From: Nematostella vectensis
Lineage: Eukaryota; Cnidaria; Anthozoa; Actiniaria; Edwardsiidae
Reading direction: 5' to 3'
Length of the DNA stretch: 64,000 bases
Assembly (NCBI RefSeq): GCF_932526225.1
Contig: NC_064042.1
Span: 11,853,040-11,917,039, forward strand
The notes beneath the pieces are model-generated. The model saw only the letters and a program-made list of their open reading frames with translations, was not told the DNA's origin and searched no databases. Position 1 is the stretch's first letter; each line of letters begins with the position of its first letter. Position numbers and translations under genes: made by a program. Of this stretch, positions 24,701-36,700 are shown piece by piece.

Positions 24701-27700
24701 GTACTTGTCCCAGTTGAAGAGATCTATGTATGAATTCTTATCAAGATTTCTATATAAGACGCACGGTACCACACTGTTTACATCTTCAACAGAAATACCT
24801 CCAATAGGCCGTACCTGTCCCAGTAGAAGAGATCTATGTATGAAGTCTAATCAAGATTTCTATATAAGACGCACGGTACCACACTGTTTACATCTTCAAC
24901 AGAAAGACCTCCAATAGGCCGTACCTGTCCCAGTTGAAGAGATCTATGTATGAATTCTTATCAAGATTTCTATATAAGACGCACGGTACCACACTGTTTA
25001 CATCTTCAACAGAAAGACCTCCAATAGGCCGTACCTGTCCCAGTTGAAGAGATCTATGTATGAATTCTTATCAAGATTTCTATATAAGACGCACGGTACC
25101 ACACTGTTTACATCTTCAACAGAAAGACCTCCAATAGGCCGTACCTGTCCCAGTTGAAGAGATCTATGTATGAATTCTTATCAAGATTTCTATATAAGAC
25201 GCACGGTACCACACTGTTTACATCTTCAACAGAAAGACCTCCAAAAGGCCGTACCTGTCCCAGTTGAAGAGATCTATGTATGAATTCTTATCAAGATTTC
25301 TATATAAGACGCACGGTACCACACTGTTTACATCTTCAACAGAAAGACCCCCAATAGGCCGTACTTGTCCCAGTTGAAGAGATCTATGTATGAATTCTTA
25401 TCAAGATTTCTATATAAGACGCACGGTACCACACTGTTTACATCTTCAACAGAAATACCTCCAATAGGCCGTACCTATCCCAGTTAAAGAGATCAATGTT
25501 TGTCTGAATGGCCCTGTACACAAGTCCAGCTTGTAGCAGGATCGTCTCCGCCTCCATGACTTGTCGACAAAACAGGGCCATGGCGGCGTTACGGCCTTCC
25601 TTGGTTGGGATCTCCTTGATGTGGTTTATATACTGGACCTTGTCAGCCTGCGACAGGAAAAACAGCGCATGAGAACAAATAAGCCGCCTGTTTCCAAAAC
25701 ATCTGATCCTGGACCAGAAAATTTTATTTGGTGTTTTTAATTGAGAACTTCGGATGTTTTCCTTTTTGTTTTTGAAACTTTCTTTTAATTCTCGAGAAGG
25801 CACGATGTCCCGAGAACATTCTGAACAAATAACCAACGAAACTTAGATAAGGAGAAGGGGAAGATAGCAATTCTTAAATACAAACAAAATTATATTTTCC
25901 GTGATTCTTCAGTGGTTCAGTGGTTCAGTGGATGTTCTTGATATCTCAACTGATTTAGATGCCTTCATTTTATATTAAATTCATTGAACCGCTCTTTCCA
26001 GATGAGAGGAATGTAAGGCCGTCGCACACGAGGGAATTAATTTCAGCATGTATTCGTATCTTAGAACCTTGAAAATTATATATTCTTTCAATTTAGCTTG
26101 GGAAAGAACAAGAAAGTATGTACATCATGCTCTCTTGGTGAGAATGATTAAGAAAGTTGGCGATAAAGATTTTAATAACTGCCAAAAATGATGATCAAGC
26201 TAGTGATGATGACAATGTCGATGACGAGTCTGTTGATGTCGCTGACTCTGTGTTGATGTCGATGTCGAGGGGCTAGGGGGGACTAATGGTATGAAGTATA
26301 GCGTACCTCATCAATAGCAGCGTAGGCCGTCTCTGCTGTGTTTAGTTCCTTTGCGTACGCAGCCATGGTAGCCAGGCACGCCCATAGCGCAGGGTCCTAA
26401 AACAGTAGTAAATAAGACATTAGATACACAACTATTTCATAAAGGAGACATAAAGAAATAATGAAGTCCGAAGTTCTCATTCTTGGGTACAACCCAATGC
26501 CTGGTGTTACCCCGGTGGATTCAGGCTATAAAATGTAGTTAGGAGACTAGAAAAAGAAAAAAGGGCGGATAAAAAATGCAACATTATGGGGAGGGCGGGT
26601 TCAGACTATAAAATGGGCTGAGGAAACTAGAAAATAAATAAAACGTGCGGATAATAAAAAACAAAATTAAATAAAGAGGAGGGGGCGGATTCGAACTATA
26701 AAATAGGCTGAGGAAACGAGAAAATGAATATGAAAGTACAAGAAAATGTAACTTGGGGGGAACGAGGGGGCTTGGGTGGGGGGGGGGGGGGGGGGCTAAT
26801 AGTGACTCAATCCACCCCACGTTATCCGCCCTTGGGGTCCCAAGATTTATGTCTAAAAGTCACATGGTCATTTGATGTCTGACCTTGACGAAGCGACACA
26901 GCCGGACCGCATCATCCCACTTGGAATCGGAGCAGTACTTGTGCAGCATTGCTGGGTATGGTGAGATTCTAACGAGGGATTGAACGAAATAATTATACTC
27001 GGAAATAAGCGAGGGTTCAGACTAAATATGTAGCCATAAAAAAGCGAGGGAATGTTCCAAATTGTTATTCTTAGAAATAAGCGACAGACCGATATAACCA
27101 TTCAAGTTCATTGAATGCCTTTAATATATCAGATAAATACAATATTGTGGTTTGAACGCCTCACACCAAGCGGAAAGATTGAGGATAGCGCTTTTAGATT
27201 TGTGTTAGTTTTATCAAACCTTGAAAAATGGTTAGACAACCTTTAGCAAAAGCATGCAAGAATTCCTTTGAAAACATGTAAGCCATATAACCGACGTAGA
27301 TCAAACTATACCAAGTCTTTTTACATTTATGATAAAAAAAAAACGAGAGCGCATACTAACATGGTGCTACAAAGGGAACCATCGGCTCGTCGCATGTTGC
27401 AGTGATTCTCGAGGAAGTTCAAGATATGAGGGTTTTTCCCAAAATCGCTAAAACATAATAAAAGTGTAAAACATTTTGTACCAAACACACAATCAATACA
27501 AAAATTATTCCGAACACATCCAGTATTAAAGATTATGTCCACAAGAAGTATGATATAGCCAGTACCTGGAGTCCTTTTCCAGTAAAGTTTTCGGCAGGAT
27601 ATCCTGGTCGACAAACACGGCCGTGGGGTAATACCAGACGGTGAAGCGACCGTCCTGGAGAGCTGCCAGCATATTGGTGGAGTCATTCCACGCCATACTC

Positions 27701-30700
27701 GTCACCATGGTACCTGAAGAGCAACAACTAATTAAGCGAATCCTGTTCCATGAAAACGGCCATGTCTTAATTCATGAGTTAAAAGAAAGTTACCAGCAAA
27801 TTCAATTTTTCTAGTATAAAAGTTTTGGCGGCAATAGAGAGAAACTTCTGAGTATTCGATGTCTTGTTTGTCTTTGAAGGTCTCTGTCAGACGCGTTTCT
27901 GTCATCCAAGGAAAATACCAAGGAAGAGAAAACATTCATCTCCATCCACTGATTGCTATTGTAATATTTAAGATCGAAATTTGTAAATAAAGTATAAAAC
28001 TTTGTCTTTAGATATCTGCTTTGGATTATTTCCAAATAATTTGTTGTCCAATTTAGGATAAAAACAATAAAAAAGATGTGGGTGACAAGGACCCTTTTTT
28101 TCTACTATTTCAGATTTCATTCCTCTTAAAATTTCTATTAGCTAAAAGGAGTATAAAAGCAATGTGTATTGATCTCCCGTAAGCACAATACCACTATAAA
28201 TGTACCCATACAGAAAGGGAAACTCATCAAAAGTCGCGATAAGATTGCCAATAAAGACATTAAAAGAATTGTGATGTTCGCACAGGGCAATTCACTATAG
28301 GAACCATTTCAATTTTCTTCAATTCCCGGTATTACCAGTCTAACGATTTCCCTGGTGCGTCCAAGCTACTTAGAGAGTCTCAGTCAGAAGCTATTTTGTC
28401 ATCCTAGCGCAATAGTGTTGAAAAAATAATCAATTTCCATCCACCGGATTACAAAGGCTTTTGTGATATTGTCGACTGAATTTGGCAGATGAAGTAGATA
28501 GCACGTTTTTAGATACTATTTCGCCATTTCGTCACATAATCTGTTTCAGAATTTGGAATGAAAACAATACCAAAGGTGTGGCAGACAAGGGTTAAAGGCT
28601 TACCAAGTTTAACAAGTTTGGCAGCGGGGCCAATATGCTTGACGGGGGTAAGATACAGATCCCTGTTCTTGTCGATGATGGCGAGCTGGCGATCACCGGT
28701 GGGTCCACACTGGTTCAGGGCCAGTTCCATCACCTCCATCTGCCGAAACATCACACGAAAACAGTCAATTCAGGAGCAGAAAGGGGGAGGGGGATTAAAG
28801 GGTCGTGAGCTTGTGACGTTATATATATGTTATTTTTATACAAAACAAAATTGACGACTTTTTTTACTACCACGCACTTCCTCTACTACTGTATCTACCC
28901 CTGCCCTTGGCGACTTGAATTAAGTAATCCCGTGCCTTTTTGTACGGGAAGTTCACTGCAAAATAAATCCCTGAGTGCGAAGAAAATCTAAAATCTTTCA
29001 ATGAAAATTAGCCATTTCTGACAAAGCAACTTTCTGGCTGGCCCGTAAGCGCTATTTCGCCACAAAGAGCTGTAGTTTGCCACCCAAACCGTCATGTGAT
29101 TTCTTAGTGCAAGTCACCTGTTGCTGCCAAATACAAATACAGCGTAGGATCTAGGATTTCACAAAAGGGGTATGCACCACTCGATGGGTCCAACTAGACC
29201 CGCCGATGAAGTCTTGGCTTAAATACTGGCTGACATGCATAACCACAGGCTCACAACCTCTCAGTCAGTCTCCAGTCAATCTCAGTAACTAGCTCGAATA
29301 TTTTCACGATTGATCACCTCCTGTAATTGTCTCATATCCTATAATAAGTCTCCGAAATCAACCACAAGGAATTGCGGTAATAGACAAAGGGAAAGCAGAA
29401 GCAATACTTGCAATTCTTGAAGCATAATTAAGAGTTAACAGCGACTCAATTTCTAAACAACGTGGCTTAAAAATATTAAATTCCAACACAATACTTCTAT
29501 TTATTACATTGCCCGGCGTTAAACACATAAACAGAGTAAAAAACAAATACACAACTTTAAATTTCTACTGAAAGGAATACAGCATAAACATAGCACAGCT
29601 TTGCTCAGATCAACCAAACATTTGAACTTCCATCACACTCTTAACATTTTGCGGTTCCGACACATGACTCTGACACTATAAATCTCATTTCCGGTAAATA
29701 TCACCCCTAAAAATTAATATTCATTTGACAACCAAACATGTATTTCACCACGAAATCCTTGTTCACACGAGCGTATATTTACCGACACATTTTAGGCAGC
29801 CGGTTTGACCGAGATGATGGAATGACAAAAGCATGCTGAGTAATACACTCGAACAACCCTTCTACTACCTATGCAAAATATTAAAAGGATGTGGCTTTTG
29901 TTGAAAGCAATATTATGTAAGTTTTGGATTTCCTCATGTCAGTTGGCGTACACCCCGGCATGATCTCATGATATGATAGGTCTTTCATTCACCGAAAACA
30001 AACATGTCAAAAAATAATTTTAAAACATTTCGCTTCCTTATGAAAAGCAGCATGTCCTATCTGTAAAGACTTTCTTTTATGGCTTGTTATGTAAAAAATG
30101 ATTTATCCACGCCGGGTTCTTCAAATTACTATCACAGGAATTGTTTAGTTGACCCCAATTTCTGACTCAACCACTGTATTTCCCCCGCAGTCGTATGTTA
30201 AAATCTTAATACTGTAGTTTTATTTAATGTAAATTTCCTTTTAATAACACAAAAAAAGCTAAATGTTTCATATGTTTTTCATATGTTTTTAAAACTGAAA
30301 GCCAATCCTTACACATTCCTTTAGTTGTCCATTACTGTAATTCCTTGGGGTTCATTTCGGGGACTCTTGGGGATCGTTTCGGGTCCCGGGATCAGTTGGG
30401 GTACTTTTGGGGATCGTTTCGGGTCCTGGGATCGTTTCGGGTCCTGGGATCATTTCGGGTCCTGTACAGACAAGAGCCTGACTGAGAGGTTGTAAGCCTG
30501 TGGCATAACAAAATCAAATTGTTTGAATTTCGATCTGCGGTACTCACGGTGTGTGTCAGCGGTTCTCCACTACCAACAGCTCTCCCAGACGAAGCTTCAA
30601 ACAGGTAGATAACTGAAGAGATATACAAGACATGAGAAACACCAAAGGAAACAGCTTAAAATCTGTTCTATGCTTCGCAAGTTGTAGTTAATTTCCAATG

Positions 30701-33700
30701 AAATCAGTGAGGACCATATCAATAAAAAGGAATAAAAAACTAGTTTCAGCAAAATAGATTTCATATGACTTTTATGCTTTGGATTTACCGAGGTTGCGGA
30801 ACAACGAATTTGGCTGTAAGATTTGTTTACTCTTCTGGGAGAACGAAACAACATATATTTAATTGGAAGAACAATAGGGAGAACGAAATGGATTATGGTA
30901 ATGCAATTCACACGTATATTTCAGGTTTATGAAAGCCCTTATGATATAATGTGTTATTTTGTTATAATACTAATTTTTTTGCAGTTGACAAAATCAGCAA
31001 CTCTAAATCTGTATCTTAATTCTTTAATTCGAATTTAAAAATAAAACAATTAATAGTAATTTTGAAACAATTAATCTCGGGAACAATGTTGCTATACCCT
31101 TGTAGCCAAGCCCTTGTATCCATTGGTACCTTTTTCGTCTTTGCGGTCCTTAATTGCAAGGGTGTCGTTGCTGAGGGACACAGTCTGTTCGTTCAGCACG
31201 TCTGTTCTGAGCCCCTGGAACTTGGGTGCGCTAATAAGACGTCCCTGGTATAAACAAGATGGCCATTGTAAGAATACATGTAAAAAAAAATGATCTTATA
31301 AGTCCTCCCCACCTCTTAACAACTCTATCACAGCCAGGACATCCAGGTCCAAGGGAGCACGGCAGAATCTATTCCTATTAAACGCGCGATTAAAAACCAA
31401 TGTATCTCGTCTAATCTCTCAATCTCAGTCAAAATCCCCAGAGGCTGGGTAGAAAGACTCACCTCGTATGAGTATATTTGCAAACCAGCGTCATCGACCA
31501 CAAGGAAATGTCTAGCAACAAAAAGTGGGCAACAATTGGAAATGGGAAAGGAAACAAGTTCAATTGGTTATGCTGCTAAGATGTTTTGAAATACCCAAAG
31601 AAGCAAACATTCATACATAAAATTATAGTATCACACTGTAATTTTGTTCATCACATGATTGCCAAAGTTTTGTGGAATTAAAGTGATGCGAAAAAAGTGT
31701 CACCAAGTGTGACACCGTAATGCATCGACTTACTTTTCAGAAAGTTAAATGAAAAATATGTTCCCGTTCCTTTACCCATACCACACACCCACTATCCCCT
31801 TTTACACCTCCCAATTACCCCTACCATTGTGCCATGGTAAGAATCTCTGCTTTTAACCACTTACTTTTCAGAAAGTACAATAATCGATATGTTGCCATTC
31901 CTTTACACATACCACACCCACTACCCCTCTTTCATGCCTCCCCCTTCACCTAGTGTGCCATGGTACAAGTACCCAATCTTATCCAACAACGCTGACTTAC
32001 CTTTTAGAAAGAACAATGAGCGATATGTTGCCATTCTTCAGGTCGAAGATCATGGGGGTGTTGAAGTTCTTCACACTAAAAAAAATAAAACAAAACATGA
32101 CATTGAAAATAATCTGTCATACGCCAGACCATTAGTAGGCCTTGAGATATTTAGGGACTCGATACAGAAACATTAAGAAAATATTGGGGAGCATAGCCTC
32201 ACCCCTACTGGTCATTTTCTTAAGTTTTTTTAATAATGGGGTGGGGCACATGGGGACGTGTCAACCCCCTGCTACAGCCTTGAAGCCATTACATCTCAGT
32301 TGGCATAAGCTGTCTACTATAGGCATCATAATGCAAGAAAATTAATCAAGCTCCAAGTCTTCAAGCAAGCTCTGTCAAAATATTCCTTTAATGCCACACA
32401 TTTTCTGTGGGACTCAATTTCCTTAATAATCACTGAGAAAGACTGAGGAAAGCCAGAAGAATCCTATACAAATCCTACCCCAGTCATCCACTTTGTACAT
32501 TGAAAGAATCATAAGGTTCTACCAAGAGTATAGCCCATGTGCGAAAAACATTGTGTGATTGTGAAAGGTACATACATTGCAACTGAGGGAATGATTCTTT
32601 TTTTGACATTTCTCATTCCAGCTAAACTTTTGGAGGTTCTTTGTTTAATGGTTCTCTACTTTCCACCTACCCCCCTATATAACCGGACTGATGTTAATTA
32701 ATATACCTGTAGATGTAACACTGTGATGAGGTTGCAACCACAAGGTGCTGGAAACCCAGTGCAGTCTTGATAATCCGGTCACGGAAATCTATTAAATGAG
32801 CCATACAAGAAAATTTATCAGAACTTTTGGCGAAAAAAAAAAAAAAAAATTAGGGGGAATATTAAATACGAAAAGACCACTCCTTGGTGTTCAGGGATAG
32901 GCCTTGCATCTGCTGCAAAAAGTGTACCATTTATAATTATGAGACACAATTGATTATGTGACTCTCTCTGAGTGGCTTGCTCTGGATATGACACTAGTGT
33001 TACCTACTTGAGGGTGTTTGCTTACAAGAGGTTATTAAACTGTGTATTATACACACCATACTCACCAAGAGTGTCTTTGCTGTCATTCACAACGTCCCTT
33101 ACATTAATGCTCTTCCTTTCTGTGACAGTCATCTCAAAGTTTTTCCACTCCAAGCGCCTTAACAGAAAGCACAAACATGAATGAAAGCAACATAAGTTTA
33201 GGTACTGTTTAGGCCAAAGTTTAAGCCAATAAGTTTAGGTACTGTGTAGAGATCTAAAGAAACAGCAAATAAAAACAACCACTAAAAAAGTTGAGATTTT
33301 CACACAACTTCAATGATGAAACACTGACAAAGAATGATTCAGTTATATTTTTTACTTGTTTGAAAAAAAATTATTTTAATCCATACACGGCACAACATGT
33401 ATGATTTGAAGTAAACTGTTTCTAATCAGCCAGTTATTAGTCTGCTAGATTGCAAAACAACAAATGTCCTGATGAAATAATAATACTATTAATGAAGCTT
33501 GCGTGGGCAAACTTTAGCAAGCCACACCCAAGGGGTCTCTCTCTGAGGTGACTTAGGTAAATGTCACTGGCTTGATGATAATAGGTTAAATAAATCGCAA
33601 TTTCAAAGGGGCACCCTACTTACCTTTCGATGACGTGGGCGAATATCACTTGTCCATTCCCACAAGCTCCTGCCAGTTGAGTCCCATCATTGGACCATGC

Positions 33701-36700
33701 AATGTTGAATATGGACCCTGTGTTTGGCTTCTCCAGGGCGTAGGACCACTATGTAAAATGATAAATGCACAATGGATATCAAAACCTTTCTCACAATGGC
33801 TATAGATAACACAGAACATAAAAAAAAGGATTGTGTATGATGCCAGAAGATTTCATGCCCCAACAAAAAGATTAGAAATTTCAGGATACAAACACGGTGT
33901 TTTTGCTATACTCCCAGAGGTTGCAGATTTAAGGGTGGGGGGGGGGAGGGTGGGTAGATCTAAAGACATACCCTTTGTGAGGTATGGTCTTCTTGGAATC
34001 TTACTTTTGGTAGTAATAATTGTTCTTACCCCTGTCCTGTCACAAAGCCTTAGCGTGTTGAAGGAGCCGACACCCAACAGCTCACCTATAAAAATCATAT
34101 GTTAGTGGTGATAGTGTTGCATATAGTAAGTACAGTACAGAAAATATACTGTGCACTAAAAAAGAGAAAAATACACAAACTTGTAAGGCAAGAAAAGCAT
34201 TACTCACCATCTGGGGCCCAGGACACGCTGGTGATGGGGTACTCATGGGGGGCACTGGAGTACAGGACACGACCGTAGCTGTCCCAAACCTTGAAAGGAA
34301 AACAAAAACAAAAACAAATAACAATGATTCAGATTAAACTTGACTACACTGCTCAATAAAGAAAAAAAAATCACGCTAGACCCTCTAGTAGAATTGGCAT
34401 AAACTACTTTTTTTTATCAGGTAATACCTTGTATTTACAATCTTCTCCACCAGACAGAATGAGGTTATTGATAGGATTCCAGTCAATCTTTAGAACTATT
34501 CCTTCATGGGCTTTCCACTGAAAATTCAAAAGATTAAACTTAAATCAAATCCAATCATAAAAACAATAATCTGAAAAAAAACACACACACATTTTGTACC
34601 TTAATTGAACGTTGTGCAAAAAAATAAATATATTAGATATATAAGGGATAACAGTGGAATTTTATTCCGACCTGGATTGGCTTAGCTGCGGCCTGTAGGG
34701 GTTTGATGACAAGCTGTTTGCCGCTTGTGTACAAGATGTGATCTGAGTCTGGGCTCCATGCAACAGAATAGACAGGGGTACCTGTGGAAAAAAATACATA
34801 AAGTACACTTAGCCCTATGCGGTAGTATCAGAAGTTCATGGTGAGTGTGGGGTGGACACTTGGACAAATTTGACACCCTAAGGGATATAGCCTGCATGCT
34901 GGCGTTTAACTGGTGTTTTTATAGCCGCCATAAAGGATCCAAATGATACAATTGTTATCCTCGTACCTGTTTGCATGAGAGTGGAGCGAAGCATTCCACT
35001 GCGAGACCAAATCTTCACTTGGCCATCTTCTCCCACTAAGATTAATCAAAGGCTCTGTGAGGGAACTCGCGAATGCAAATTTATTTTTCTCGTTAATACT
35101 GAACAAAGCATGAACACATCCAAGATCCTGAGAGTACATTAATATGTCCTTTTATCTTTTCGATTTCATGACAGTATAATTAATTATTTTATTTATATAA
35201 AAATAAACTGGAAAAAAAAATTGCGCTATCAGTGGGAATCAAACCCGGGTCGATGCGTTCTGAGTCAAGACCAACGTGGCATTGCCGAATGAACATGTAA
35301 ATAAAATTAGTTTTAATACTATTGGGTATAGTACCGTTCGAAAGGTTTTTGCTAGCATGTCAAATTTCAGCATATTCTTTCCGATAACAAAAAAAATACC
35401 GGCAATAATTGATCACGCTACTGTCATACAATGTGTTTTATGCATGTTAACATTCTAGAAAGGCGCAAAATCTTTATTCGATGAATAAGCAAAGGCCATG
35501 TGTTTGTACAAGTTTTATTTGTACAAGTTTTATTTATTTGGGAAGAATTGTGAAAAATTAATTTGTGGAGGTCTATCCTTTTCTATTTTGTCCTTCTAAC
35601 AGAGGCTTTTTTACCCTGCAAACAGAGACCCTTCTAACACAGGCTTTTCCCTGTGTGTTTCTCTGACTTAAAAGTTGCAGTTTTGTCTAGTCGCTCTTTC
35701 AGTACAAATTGAAACAAACAACCCAGATGCAAATCAGCAAGTACTAAAACAAAGAGAATTAAGAGCTTTGCTACCATTTTACTTGTTTTTTTTGCACATA
35801 GTTAGTAGAGGAGACTAATCATTGTGTGCAAACTAACAGCTTGAATTGTACTGAACCGTAGAAGACCGATTGATGTCAGTGACAAAGGCGCATGCGCACG
35901 CTCAACCCACATGCTATATAGGCTATAAAGCATGTGGGCTTTTATATATATGCTATAAATAAGCTTTATATCTAGTTTATATATACTTTACGGTCATACT
36001 GAAGAATGACCATTTAGCGGTCACAGGTCGATAACATAGCCCTTTTATAGTACTAGACTTTAACTGCAAGTTGAACACCAGAAGTATATATAGTGTATGA
36101 TCCAAGGATTGCTGTGTTGCTAAAGCACAGAAAGACCACAAAAAGTTTACGGATGATCAATCTGACCATCCGACAATCGAGTGACACAGAAGTCCCTCCA
36201 ATAAATTGTAATTGCTTTGCAAGCATTCACGAGTTAAAAAAGATACATTTCACAATAAAACAGTGCCAAACTTAGGTAAAACAGACATGTCAGTCACTTG
36301 TTCTACAAACCAGTCTGTCAAACTTTTGTGCAAGGAGAGCTTTAGGATATGTCATATAGCCAAGGCTGCAATTCTTGTTTCACTGTGATAAACTTGATGG
36401 TGTATTAGTATCAGCATTATGTCTGAGGGTGCACGAGTTTGCCAACCATGATTAATTAGTGCAAGTTGACTATTGACCGTTTAATCCTGGCAAGCAGCCA
36501 ATGTGTGCTGCGATAGGCACTGTGTTCCTTAGAGAATAAAACAGCAAGTGTTACCTGTGACCATTGCAGAACCATCATAACTCCAGCGACCAGATAGCAC
36601 AGCCCCCCTGTGGGCCTCAACTGATTTTTCCACTCTGCCATTACGTGATATCAAATGGAACTTCCCTATGAAAGGATAAGGACAGCATTAATCAAAATGA

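Noticed and set aside
23614-24917. Reading frames of 67-79 codons ([18 protein letters not shown]...) in the tandem array
   Set aside because: They arise because a 110-bp unit shifts frame each repeat. They are on the strand opposite IFT80, have no start context or splice support, and are identical by repetition.
20925-25474. CRISPR-like array of regularly spaced repeats
   Set aside because: Whole units repeat head-to-tail with no unique spacers, the genome is eukaryotic, and the unit is explained by duplication of an IFT80 exon-intron junction.
35223-35293. Functional tRNA gene
   Set aside because: A T-arm-like motif is present, but the acceptor stem does not pair and no clear anticodon loop could be fixed. 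Listed only as tRNA-like.
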